Source of the DNA: Fimbriimonadales bacterium
Lineage (GTDB): Bacteria; Armatimonadota; Fimbriimonadia; Fimbriimonadales; GBS-DC
Direction of reading: 5' to 3'
NCBI GenBank assembly: GCA_026003075.1
Contig: BPGO01000003.1
Location: forward strand, 115,066 to 150,024
DNA length: 34,959 bases
The notes under the pieces are model-generated. The model was not told where the DNA came from, did not search any database, and saw nothing but the letters and a program-made list of their open reading frames with translations. Position 1 is the stretch's first letter; every line of letters begins with the position of its first letter. This document shows positions 7,388 through 16,163 of the stretch, piece after piece. A program made the position numbers and the translations under genes.

Positions 7388-8950
7388 ATGAAGCGATTCT
7401 TTGGACTTACTCTCGCGCTTGCCTTGGCAGGTGGTTTGGCGCTGGCGCAACCGCGTGTTGTGATTAACGAGTTTGCCTACGATGACACGGGCGCTGACGA
7501 CCTTGAGTTTATCGAACTCTACAACGCAGACACCGTGCCCGTAGACATCACTGGCTGGATTGTGGACTGTGGCGACCAGCTCACAGGCGACAATAATCTC
7601 GATTTCGTGATTGGCGACGACAACAACGACGGCATCCCCGACCGCACGGTTATCCTGCAACCGGGGCAGTTCTATGTGATCGGCACACCGAACTTGAACA
7701 CACGCTGCGGCGGCTGTGTGAACCAACTGATCAACCCAGGTGCTGCAGGCGTGCTTGAGAACGATAACGAGTGGATTGCGCTGGTTATTCCTGGCGAGAC
7801 GCGCACGGTGGTGGACGCCGTAGCGTATGAAGTGAATAAGTCGCCTCTTGCGAACTGGGTACCTGCCGATATCATTCCGCAGTTAGGTGGCGGACTGTGG
7901 GGCAACTACCAGAATCTGGAGGCAGGTACAACCACAGACGATGCCTTTATGACGATCGGTCGCTGGCGCGACGGGTACGACACAAATGGGAACGGGCGCG
8001 ACTTTGGGCATTTCCGTCCCACTCCGGGGACGTCTAACAGTCTCCCCGCACTCACCAACCGTTTGTGCCTGAACTTTGAGAGCTACAATGTGGGCGATGC
8101 GCCCGCCGAATTCACAGGTTCCTACCGCAACCCGCGCGTGATTGACCCCACCCAAGCGGATAACACCGCCGCAACGGGCTTCAATCCGAACGCAATTCCC
8201 GCCTCACCGAGTGGCGGCAAGGCGATGATGGTGCGCGACTGGACCGGAGGCGGCAATGTGGCGATTGCGAACTCTGTGTTCGAAAACGGCAAAGCGGGAT
8301 ACGACCTGTACATCTATATCGATCCGACCGCGCCGCCTACAACGCGCGTGGAGACATGGATGATTGGCTTGCTCGGCTCGCCCGAAAGCGTGCACAACCA
8401 CCCGCTGATCAGCAATAGCGCAAATGGCATGTCGGGTGTTGGCTGGGTATTCCGCCGCGCCAACGGCGCAACAGGGCACCCTGACGAGTCGAAACTCTAC
8501 TTGGTGGACGCAGGTCCGGGTGGTCCGTCCAGCAGCTGGACAATTTACGGCTCGATTGATCTCGCATCGCTAAGTGCAGGCTGGTACCGCTTGCGCTTGG
8601 AGGTGTATGAGGACGGCGCCGTCAAAGGGCTGTTCTACAGCGACCCCAGCAACCCCGTGGGCATTACAGGCACGACCGCTACGGGACTGGTGGGCGGCTT
8701 CTACATCGGCTACCGCGAGACGATGGGGAACTCGGCTTCTGTCATTAACCCCGTCCGCGTAGACAATGTGTGTCTCTATCTGCCTGTGCAGGGCGATGTG
8801 AACGGCGACGGTTGTGTGGATGATGCAGACCTGTTGAGTGTGCTGTTCGCGTTCGGCGGCAGCAACGCGGAAGCCGATGTGAATAGCGACGGCATCGTGG
8901 ACGACGCTGACTTGCTCACCGTGCTGTTCGCGTTTGGTTCGGGGTGTTAA
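7388..8950 (+). CDS. Secreted lamin-tail-domain protein with C-terminal dockerin-like repeats
   Basis: A 520-residue exported protein. The signal peptide is MKRFFGLTLALALAGGLALAQ. The first domain, about residues 22-190, is lamin-tail-like (PRVVINEFAYDDTGADDLEF, then IELYNADTVPVDITGW) and includes a Ca-type loop GDDNNDGIPD. A jelly-roll-like domain starts near LCLNFESYNVGDAPAEF. The last 50 residues hold two dockerin/EF-hand loops, DVNGDGCVDDADLLSVLFAF and DVNSDGIVDDADLL, and end FGSGC. ATG 7388 is nine bases after GGAGG; an in-frame ATG at 7382 is only three bases away and less likely. The same C-terminal module ends the HAF-repeat protein at 24610, so it is probably a shared surface-attachment or sorting module. 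The ligand or substrate is unknown. Confidence 0.75.
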   Translation: MKRFFGLTLALALAGGLALAQPRVVINEFAYDDTGADDLEFIELYNADTVPVDITGWIVDCGDQLTGDNNLDFVIGDDNNDGIPDRTVILQPGQFYVIGTPNLNTRCGGCVNQLINPGAAGVLENDNEWIALVIPGETRTVVDAVAYEVNKSPLANWVPADIIPQLGGGLWGNYQNLEAGTTTDDAFMTIGRWRDGYDTNGNGRDFGHFRPTPGTSNSLPALTNRLCLNFESYNVGDAPAEFTGSYRNPRVIDPTQADNTAATGFNPNAIPASPSGGKAMMVRDWTGGGNVAIANSVFENGKAGYDLYIYIDPTAPPTTRVETWMIGLLGSPESVHNHPLISNSANGMSGVGWVFRRANGATGHPDESKLYLVDAGPGGPSSSWTIYGSIDLASLSAGWYRLRLEVYEDGAVKGLFYSDPSNPVGITGTTATGLVGGFYIGYRETMGNSASVINPVRVDNVCLYLPVQGDVNGDGCVDDADLLSVLFAFGGSNAEADVNSDGIVDDADLLTVLFAFGSGC

Positions 8951-8966
8951 GCCCTTCATCTCCCGT

Positions 8967-8992
8967 GCCCCCTCTCTTGAGGGAGAGGGGGC
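8967..8992 (+). terminator. Palindromic stem-loop after the lamin-tail gene
   Basis: GCCCCCTCTC at 8967-8976 and GAGAGGGGGC at 8983-8992 form a 10-bp GC-rich stem with a six-base loop, 16 bases after the stop codon. No strong T-run follows. Similar CCCCTCTC/GAGAGGGG palindromes occur at 33413-33441 and 33469-33491. This may be a dispersed palindrome serving as a 3' end. Confidence 0.55.
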
Positions 8993-9021
8993 TGCTTTCC
9001 ACGCTATTGCCCCGATTATCT

Positions 9022-9029
9022 GGTATCAT
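9022..9029 (+). promoter_or_regulatory. GGTATCAT -10 box, leaderless start of FtsX-type permease
   Basis: GGTATCAT ends nine bases before the ATG at 9039, and no ribosome binding site lies between. The preceding T makes it a TGG-extended -10 element. Confidence 0.55.
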
Positions 9030-9038
9030 GCGGTTATC

Positions 9039-10181
9039 ATGCCGCGGCGCCATCCGCTTTCGCCGATCCTGTTTCTGGTGCGCAATCCGGGGCGCAGTTT
9101 ACCCCTGACGCTGGTGCTGGCGCTGGCGGTATTGACCATTGCCAGTGTCGTCGCGCTCCTCAACTCCATCGACCGTACCATCCTGAAAATCTACGACTAC
9201 AACCGCTACTTCGCGGCGATTACCCCACGCGGCTCCAGCAAACTCAAACCCGAACTGATGGAGCGTATCCAGCGCGCCCCCTATTATGGAGCCTCCTACG
9301 AGACGGTGGTCTGCTTTATGAATGCGGAGACCATCGTAGGCAAGATGCCGTTTGTGATTTTCGGGCTGGATCAGGCGCACATGGAGACGCTTGCCGCACG
9401 CTGTCGGCTCACGCTGCGCGAAGGACGCTATCCTGCGCCGGGCGAGGCTGGGGTTGTCCTTTCAGAGCCACTGATGCGCAACAAGCACCTCAAACTCGGC
9501 GATGTGGTGTTGTCTCCGTTCGTGCCCGACCAGTACGCGCCTGTGCCTGTGCGGGTGGTGGGGGTGCTGGAGGGCGAGACTTGGCTGGCAATCGGTTCGC
9601 TGGAGTTTATTCGGGACAACTTTTTCCCACCCACGCGCAACCTGCTGATTTTTGCCACAGAGCCGCGTCACCAACCCCGCCTCGACCACTGGCTCCGCGA
9701 AAACTTCAAAGGCGAACAGGCGCGCGTCTGGACCTACGCCGAGCTTCAGGAAGAGACCCACCGCGCCTTCAGGAACCTTTACTTTATCACGGGCATTGTG
9801 GTGGTCGTGGTGGCGGTGATGCTGGCGACGATGACGGGGCTATTGGCGAACATCTACTTCCAACAGCGATTGGTGGAGTTCGGACTCTTGCAGGCGATTG
9901 GCTTCACACGGCGCGGGTTGCTGATGCGCGTCTCTATCGAGACGATTACGGTGGTGGCACTCGGGTGGGTGTTGGGCGTGCTAAGCGCGTTGGGAGTGCT
10001 GTTGTGGGCAAAGGTGCGCATCATGGAGCCACGCGGATTATATATCGAACCCTTCGATCCCATCGCCTACCAATACACGCTTCCTGTGCCGTTGATGGTA
10101 CTGGCGTTCGCGCTGTTCACGATTGGGTGGCGACTGCGCACTTTTGACCCTGTGGCGATTGTGGAGCGGAGAATCGTGTAG
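9039..10181 (+). CDS. ABC transporter permease, FtsX/MacB type
   Basis: A 380-residue membrane protein with the FtsX-family layout. It has one N-terminal helix (LPLTLVLALAVLTIASVVAL), a periplasmic domain of about 230 residues, and three C-terminal helices. These start near YFITGIVVVVVAVMLATMTG, ITVVALGWVLGVLSALGVLL and LMVLAFALFTIGW. Such permeases act mechanically with a LolD/MacB-type ATPase to move lipoproteins, drugs or to drive extracellular hydrolases. No ATPase gene is adjacent, so the partner must be elsewhere. The start at 9039 has no Shine-Dalgarno but a GGTATCAT box just upstream. A longer frame reaching back to 8934 overlaps the preceding gene and its terminator palindrome and is rejected. 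It converges with the vWA gene with only 17 bases between. Confidence 0.75.
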   Translation: MPRRHPLSPILFLVRNPGRSLPLTLVLALAVLTIASVVALLNSIDRTILKIYDYNRYFAAITPRGSSKLKPELMERIQRAPYYGASYETVVCFMNAETIVGKMPFVIFGLDQAHMETLAARCRLTLREGRYPAPGEAGVVLSEPLMRNKHLKLGDVVLSPFVPDQYAPVPVRVVGVLEGETWLAIGSLEFIRDNFFPPTRNLLIFATEPRHQPRLDHWLRENFKGEQARVWTYAELQEETHRAFRNLYFITGIVVVVVAVMLATMTGLLANIYFQQRLVEFGLLQAIGFTRRGLLMRVSIETITVVALGWVLGVLSALGVLLWAKVRIMEPRGLYIEPFDPIAYQYTLPVPLMVLAFALFTIGWRLRTFDPVAIVERRIV

Positions 10182-10198
10182 GGGCTATCGGCGCGACG

Positions 10199-12031
10199 CT
10201 ACGAGCGTTTCACAAACACCCACCACTCCACCATAAGGAGCGCGAGCAACGCCAGCGTAATCGGCTTCCACAGGTCGCGCAAAGTGGTGAGCGTATTCTG
10301 CGCCGTAATCGTCTTGCCGCCCAGCTCGATGCGGGTGCGCGGGCGAATGTCGGACTCGTCGCTATGCATCAGGTTCGCGGCGAGGCGCAGTGAGGTCTTT
10401 TTCCCCTGCACAGTATGCACGCCCACGCGCTCGAGCCCCGGGATCACCACCGCGCCGTCGTTCACGGTGAAGGTTCGGGTTTGACCCTCGGGAGCGCGCA
10501 GGGTGAGCTCGGTTTCGGTAGGGTCTACCGCGAGGCTGAACGGGACGCCTGTACGCACGGTGAAATCGGCGGCGCCGCCCTGCTCGCCCACAGACCAGCG
10601 CAACAAGTTCGCGACGAAAATCGGGAAGGCGGGCTGTAAGGGGAAATCCGACTCCAGCAGGTTCCAGCCGATACCCACCCAGCGACGGTTCTGGTGCTCC
10701 CCAGCGACGATAAGGGGTGTTTGCGGACTCTCAGCTAACACTTTTGCCCATGGCGCGGGCGTGAGGCGTGCAGCGTTGTCAATCAGCAAGTTGCCCAACT
10801 CCAGATAGCGCATCAGGGGATGCTCCCGTTCCCAAATCGCGATTCGAGGGGCGCGTACGGGCGAACCCAGCGCGTCGATCGGACCGCCTTTCGCCTTGAT
10901 GATCATCACGGCGCGGGCTTTCACGGGCACCGGTGTCGTGCGATCGAAGATAATCAGGTCAAACTCGCCGCCGCCCACGCGCTCGCCACGCTCGCTTTCG
11001 GGGACACTCGGGGCTTTACTGAGCTGCACATTCGGCTCCAACGCAAGGGCGCGCTCCAAGAAGAAGTTCCCCTCACCCACCAGCAGCACGCGAATCGGCT
11101 TTTGCATCACGCCTACGCGATAGGCAGCATTATCCGATTCGAGCATATCGTCCACTTTGAGCCGCGCCTCCAGAGGCTCCTGCAGCGAGCGCATCCTCAG
11201 CGTCTGCCCAGTGGTTTTGCCCCCCTCTACCGTGATGGAACGCGCGTCGATCAGTTTCCCGTTCGCGTAGAACTCCAGAATCGCCTGCATGCTCTGACTG
11301 CCGAAATTGCGAATGCCCACGAACCACTCGAAACCGTCGCTGCGTTCCTGCACATCCATCGCAGTAATCGCAAGGTTTTCGCCACTGCTGCCCAGCGATT
11401 CGAAAACCAGTTTCGCACTGCCTGCGGAGAAGTCGCTAACGGAGGGAAACGCCCCGTCGGAAAGCAGCACGATGCGGCTCTCGCCCGACTTCCCCACCAG
11501 CGCCGCGGCGAGGCGCAACGCCTCGTCTAAGTTTCCAGCGGTATCAGTGGGCTGGATTTGGTCAATCGCGTTCAGCAGTTTCTGTTTGTCGCTGGTGAGG
11601 GGCGACAACACGCGCACTTGGGCGCCCGCCTCGATTATCGCCAGCTGCTCGCCAGGGTTCAACTCCTGCACGAATCGGCGCAGGCGGTTCTTGGCGGCGT
11701 CAAGGCGTGTCGGCGTCGCGTCGGTCGCGCGCATGCTGGCGGAGTTATCCACCACAATCACCGATTGACCGGGCAGTCCCTTTGCTTGAATCATCGGGCG
11801 AGCCAGCGCAGTTAGTAGCAGCAACGCCGCCAGCAGTTGCAAAAACAGCAATAGGTTCGGGCGCAGTTTCTGGAAGAGCGCGTTCGCACGCACATCCGTC
11901 GTAATCGCAGGGAACAGAAACTTCGCGGGCACACGCACCTCACGGCGGCGCACCTTCAACAGGTACAGCAGGATGATAAACCCCGCCACCGGCAGAAACC
12001 AGAGCAATACCCCCAGCGATTGGAACTGCAT
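10199..12031 (-). CDS. BatA/vWA-domain membrane protein
   Basis: A 610-residue protein. The N-terminal BatA-type region has two helices (LLWFLPVAGFIILLYLL and LLLFLQLLAALLLLTALARP) around the conserved VRVPAKFLFPA-like segment. A von Willebrand A domain follows with an intact MIDAS: D95-x-S97-x-S99 in VVDNSASM, the Thr in PTDTAGNL and the Asp in LLSDGAF. A beta-rich region and a final helix (ITLALLALLMVEWWVF) complete it. Family members bind proteins through a metal at the MIDAS and often pair with MoxR ATPases and DUF58 proteins; none is adjacent here. It is the last gene of the apparent polysaccharide operon, nine bases after the export protein. It also has its own GGTAAAAT box. Confidence 0.8.
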   Translation of the reverse strand: MQFQSLGVLLWFLPVAGFIILLYLLKVRRREVRVPAKFLFPAITTDVRANALFQKLRPNLLLFLQLLAALLLLTALARPMIQAKGLPGQSVIVVDNSASMRATDATPTRLDAAKNRLRRFVQELNPGEQLAIIEAGAQVRVLSPLTSDKQKLLNAIDQIQPTDTAGNLDEALRLAAALVGKSGESRIVLLSDGAFPSVSDFSAGSAKLVFESLGSSGENLAITAMDVQERSDGFEWFVGIRNFGSQSMQAILEFYANGKLIDARSITVEGGKTTGQTLRMRSLQEPLEARLKVDDMLESDNAAYRVGVMQKPIRVLLVGEGNFFLERALALEPNVQLSKAPSVPESERGERVGGGEFDLIIFDRTTPVPVKARAVMIIKAKGGPIDALGSPVRAPRIAIWEREHPLMRYLELGNLLIDNAARLTPAPWAKVLAESPQTPLIVAGEHQNRRWVGIGWNLLESDFPLQPAFPIFVANLLRWSVGEQGGAADFTVRTGVPFSLAVDPTETELTLRAPEGQTRTFTVNDGAVVIPGLERVGVHTVQGKKTSLRLAANLMHSDESDIRPRTRIELGGKTITAQNTLTTLRDLWKPITLALLALLMVEWWVFVKRS

Positions 12032-12037
12032 GCTCTA

Positions 12038-12045
12038 ATTTTACC
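12038..12045 (-). promoter_or_regulatory. GGTAAAAT -10 box, leaderless start of vWA gene
   Basis: On the minus strand GGTAAAAT ends six bases before the ATG at 12031. It overlaps the TAA stop of the preceding export gene. No Shine-Dalgarno is present, so the vWA gene may be transcribed separately as a leaderless message. Confidence 0.5.
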
Positions 12046-13208
12046 GCACCCAGCCCAGCCGATCGGCGACATTCAATATCGTGACTGCTGAGAGAATCTG
12101 GCTCAAGTCGATTCGGTTCGCCTCAGCGAGGTAGATAACATCGCCGTCTTGGACAGCGGGATTCGCTGCAAGATTGCCGCGTTTCAGGAACTGCTGGTAC
12201 GGCACGCGCAATCGCTGCAGGGTATCGCCTTCCATCCGTAGGATGGTGACTGTGGAGGTAATGGCGCGCGGGGTCATACCCCCTGCTGACGCAATCGCAT
12301 CAGAAAGCAGGAACGGCTTTCCTTCGGGAATCGGGTAGTAGCCGGCGCGATTGACCTGTCCCACAATCGCGAAGCGTTGCAGATTCTGCGGCACCACGAT
12401 GACATCTCCATCTTGCAGGGCAGGGTTCGCGCTCTCGCTGGTATCGCCCTGCACGGTGGCGCGATACAGGTTGAAGGGGATGATTTCACCCTGACGGTCG
12501 ATAAAAGCGCGTTTGAGCGCGGCGAATTCCGTGACGCCTTCCGCAACGGCGACCGCCTGCAGGGCGCGTGTGCCGGCATCAAGGTCGTAGTTACCCGGTT
12601 TTTTGACCTCGCCGACAACCGCCACACGGATTGCCGGCTTTTGTTGGATGCTCAGCAGGTCGCCCGGTTGGAGCGTGTAGTTTGTGCGCTGGTCGCCCCG
12701 GTGGAGCAAGGCGGGCAGGTCGATCGGCAGGGTCTGCTCGCCTCGGATGAGCGTCGCCACCGTGCGTTCGGGCAAGATTTTCAGCCCCTCCGCCGCGGCG
12801 ACTGCTTCCGCCACACGCCAGCCCGGACGAATGGGGTAGGCGCCCGGGCGGTTCACTTGTCCCTCGACAAACACCAGTAGCGGGCGCGCCTCTTTCAGCG
12901 ACACGAACACTTCGGGATTACGCAAGCGCTGGCTCAGACGCTCGCGGAGTATTTCGCTCAGCTGATTCAGGGTTAAGCCACGCACGCTCAACTCGCCCAC
13001 GCCGGGAAACACCACGCGCCCGCTGGGCGGCACGGTGAACTCGCCGCTGAACTGTTCGTGGCGCAGCACAACCACGGTAAGCACATCGCCCGTGTCCAGT
13101 GTGTAGCCCTCAGAGGAGTTGGGCCAGTGCAAATCGCCGCGCCAAGCCACAGCGCAACCACCGAAGTGCGCTGACATGCCCCATCGCTGCCAGCCTCGTT
13201 GCCGTCAT
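12041..13208 (-). CDS. Wza-type polysaccharide export protein with SLBB domains (N-terminus frame-broken)
   Basis: The mature part reads cleanly from about 13115. An N-terminal poly-export domain (YTLDTGDVLTVVVL) is followed by three SLBB-type repeats: VFVEGQVNRPGAYPI, VAVVGEVKKPGNYDL and FAIVGQVNRAGYYPI. This is the outer-membrane/periplasmic channel family for exopolysaccharide. The true start is probably ATG 13208: GGAGGAGGGG lies five bases upstream and the ATG overlaps the upstream stop as ATGA. In the given sequence that frame stops within 32 codons. Restoring one base in the C4 run at 13179-13182 and one in the G3 run at 13121-13123 gives a continuous protein with a proper signal peptide (SVVALWLGAAIC core). 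An uncorrected start at 13177 would lack any signal peptide. Confidence 0.8.
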
Positions 13209-14982
13209 CGCGTCCCCTCCTCCACCAAAATCACGCCCACGAGCCGGTCGCCCGTTTGCGCCAGCATTTGATAGGTGGCTTCGTCTAAGGCGTAGCCTTT
13301 GGGTGCGACGAGGATGAGCCGCTCCGCAGGTACGGGATGTGGCTGGCGTTGGACGGGGCGGTCTCGACCCGCAGCACACCGTTTGAAGTAATGGGCGCGG
13401 GCAGGGTCACTTCTTCGGTCGCGTTTTCGGGCGTTTGTAATGCCGTGGCGATTTGTTGCGCAATCGCTTGCGCTTGAGGCGTTAACGGCAGGGCGAGTGC
13501 GCGATGCCAAGTTTCGCCGCCGCCCAGCGCGCGGAGTTGCCATGTAATCAGTTGCAAGTGGGCGGGCGAGAGGGCGCCCTGCGTTTCTGCCAGCACGGGC
13601 GCGCCGAGCAAACGCTCCACTTCCCAGCGGTTGCTAAGTCGACGCGCACGCCACGCCGCCGCTAACGCGCCCAAACCACCCAGCATTACCCCCAGCATCA
13701 TGCCTAACCCCATCGTCAGCACAGGACGCGGAAAGACCTGCCGATCCGGCAAGGTGGCGGGTTCCAACAGGACGGGAGAAACCTTGCCCACCAACTGCTG
13801 CGCCCGCGCCTGCTCGTAGGCGCGCACCTTCTCTGTCCAAATGGTCAACACCGCTTCATACTGACGCTTCAAATCCGTGTACTCCGCCATGAGGTCGGGC
13901 GTGCGTTGGAACAATTGCTCAAACTGCGCCTGCTGCCGCCTGAGAATCGCCAGCGTTGCTTGCGTGGCTTGCAGTTCGCTTTCCGCACGCAGGAGCGACT
14001 GCGCCAACTCCATGTACAGCGGGTTCACCATCTCCTGCTTGGCGAGCGTGAGAAACTGCTTATCGACGGCTTGCGCCAGCAGGTTCTCGCGTTCGCGTTT
14101 CGCTTGGGCGATTTGCTGCTCCACGACTTGCACTTCGGGGGCGTTCGGCTGGAACTCCTGCAATAAGCCGCTTCGCTGGATTTCCAGCTCGGCGATTTTG
14201 GTGTTGAGCTGTTGCACTTCCGGTGGAATGGCGAGATTGCGTGTGGCTTCGTAAAACTTGGGCTCGCGTTCGAGCTGGCGGCGGAGCGTCGCAATCTGGC
14301 GTTCGAGGGCGATCTGCTGCGCCTCTTGCGTGCGCCGCTGCTCCAGCAGGTCGGCATATTTCTCGACGCTTTTGGCAAGTTCCGTTTCGGGCGCGACGAC
14401 ACGCTGACGTTTCAAGAAGGCGGTCATGCGCGCGCTCGCCGCACGCAGTTGGTCTTCTTGATGGCGCAGTTCTTTGTCTAACTTTTCGACCAGGGTCGTG
14501 GGATTCTGATCGTAGAGCGTGCGCACATAACTAAGGTACGCCTCGGTCCAGAGTTTCGCGAGCCGTTGTGCGCCTTCGGGGGTGGAATCCGCCGCCGTTA
14601 ACTCGACCACATTCGTATTGCGCAGTGCGCTCGCACGGAACCGCTTTTCGAAGTCGCGGTACGGCTCCTCGATCCCCGCTTGGCGTTGGACTTTTTCCAG
14701 CAAGGGGCGCGCCAGCAGCACTTCCACCTGCGTATTCAAATCAGGGCTGCCCCCTCCGATGAGGGCGGCGATGCCGCCTCCCGCTCCCAGCGTTATCCCC
14801 GTCGGCGTCTCGATGAGCAACTTCGCGTTTGATTCGTAGCGTTTCTCACCAAACAGTACTATCGCCACCGCCAGCCCTACGCCCAGCAACACTCCCGCCG
14901 CGACCCATTTCCACTGGCTCTTGAAAGCGTACCATAACCAAGGCAGCGCAATGGTATCTCGCCTCTCGTCCCAACGCTCCAT
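13205..14982 (-). CDS. Wzz-type chain-length protein fused to a Walker-less BY-kinase-like domain (frameshift near 3' end)
   Basis: An exopolysaccharide chain-length determinant. A first membrane helix (WVAAGVLLGVGLAVAIVLF) leads into a Wzz domain (RYESNAKLLIETP), then a long coiled coil of about residues 160-390. A second helix follows (LTMGLGMMLGVMLGGLGALA). The tail resembles the bacterial tyrosine kinase fold but has no Walker A motif. The frame as given runs out at 13285 with an unrelated tail. The neighbouring frame supplies a fitting end (AERLILVAPKGYALDEATYQ to VGVILVEEGTR) whose stop overlaps the next start as ATGA. One base missing from the G3 run at 13334-13336 would join them into 592 residues. 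The gene has its own GGTACAAT box and lies 15 bases after the epimerase. Confidence 0.8.
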
Positions 14983-14990
14983 CGCCCTGA

Positions 14991-14998
14991 ATTGTACC
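14991..14998 (-). promoter_or_regulatory. GGTACAAT -10 box, leaderless start of Wzz-type gene
   Basis: On the minus strand GGTACAAT ends eight bases before the ATG at 14982. It overlaps the TAG stop of the epimerase. No Shine-Dalgarno-like GGAGG is present. Confidence 0.5.
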
Positions 14999-16092
14999 TA
15001 ATGCGCCTCCGTCGCGAACATCGCGCGCATGCGCACGCCCAACCCAGGCGCGTCGTTCGGCAGCACGCGTCCCTCAACGAGTTCTGCCCCGACAAACGGG
15101 TCATCAACGAGGTTCAGGTGGCTATCCAAATCCAAATGATCTGCCAACGGGGCAATCTGGCACGCCGCGCTGATCGATAAACTGCTATCGGAATAGCAGC
15201 CGTACATCACTTGGAGACCGTGGGCGCGCGCTGTATGAACCATCCGTATCGCCTCGCTGATGCCGCCACACTTCATCAGCTTAATGTTAATCCCATGCAC
15301 GCGGTCGGCGAGTTGAACCACATCGCGCGTGTCGAAGCAACTCTCGTCGACAAAAATGGGTAGAGGCGATTCGCGGTAGAGCGTGAGTAGGTCGTCCTCA
15401 GCGCCGCGCGGGAGGGGCTGTTCCACATAGTCCACACCGCGCTCTGCCAACCAGTGGCACATCGTGATGGCGTCCTGCAAGTTCCAGCCGCCGTTGGCGT
15501 CCACGCGCAACGCGACGCCCGTCGGGACCTCTTGGAGAATCGCGTCCATCATCGCCTGGTCGGCTTCGATGCCGGCGGGGTTGCCCAGTTTGATTTTGAG
15601 CGCGCGGGCATGCGTGAGTTCGAGCCAGTCGCGGGTACGCTGACGGGCAATCTCTGGCGGATTGATGCCGACGGTCACCGAGGTGGGCACGATCGATTCG
15701 CGCGATAAGCCTAACATACGCCACACAGGCAGTCCCGTGCGTTTGCCCAGCCAATCCCAAAGTGCGCCGTCAAGCGCAGCGCGCGCCGCCGAACGCACTC
15801 CTGCAGTCTTTAGCGCGTGTTCAATCCGCTCGCGCTCCAGCGGGTGAAACGGCTCCAGTAGGGGTTTGGCTTTGGTGAGGTCTTCCAGAATCGCCTCGGT
15901 GCTTTGTCGGTGGTCACCGATACCGAACGGCGACGCCTCGCCCCACCCCTCAACCCCCTCGGCTTCCACACGCACCCACACATTCACCGTCTGCGCCGTG
16001 GTGCCCCGACTAATCGTGAGGGGGAAACGCTTGTTGACCGTAAAAGTCGTCCACGCCAGCTGCATACGCGATTCTGTTCGCCGCGCAAGCAC
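14998..16092 (-). CDS. Dipeptide epimerase, enolase superfamily (L-Ala-D/L-Glu epimerase type)
   Basis: A 364-residue enolase-superfamily enzyme of normal length. The catalytic and metal residues, counted from the GTG start, are: KIK (K166, K168) on the second strand, metal ligands D198 (RVDANGG), E224 (VEQP) and D249 (VDES), and the acid/base Lys in NIKLMKCGG (271-274). CYSDSSLSIS and D321-L-D323 follow; a DxD at this place binds the free amino group of dipeptides in Ala-Glu epimerases. The reaction is epimerisation of the C-terminal residue of dipeptides, often in murein peptide recycling. GTG 16092 has AGGGA just upstream; ATG 16065 fits homolog length better but lacks a ribosome site. It is first in an apparent operon with exopolysaccharide genes, an unusual context. 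Confidence 0.85.
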   Translation of the reverse strand: MLARRTESRMQLAWTTFTVNKRFPLTISRGTTAQTVNVWVRVEAEGVEGWGEASPFGIGDHRQSTEAILEDLTKAKPLLEPFHPLERERIEHALKTAGVRSAARAALDGALWDWLGKRTGLPVWRMLGLSRESIVPTSVTVGINPPEIARQRTRDWLELTHARALKIKLGNPAGIEADQAMMDAILQEVPTGVALRVDANGGWNLQDAITMCHWLAERGVDYVEQPLPRGAEDDLLTLYRESPLPIFVDESCFDTRDVVQLADRVHGINIKLMKCGGISEAIRMVHTARAHGLQVMYGCYSDSSLSISAACQIAPLADHLDLDSHLNLVDDPFVGAELVEGRVLPNDAPGLGVRMRAMFATEAH

Positions 16093-16163
16093 GCTTCCCT
16101 GCCCAATCCGCGACGCAACAGGGACTCGGTGAACTTTGAGGTAATTAACAGGGGGAGACGCGC

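Noticed and set aside
8934..9038. Permease start overlapping the lamin-tail gene
   Set aside because: The segment translates the terminator palindrome and has no membrane or signal features; ATG 9039 has a GGTATCAT box nine bases upstream.
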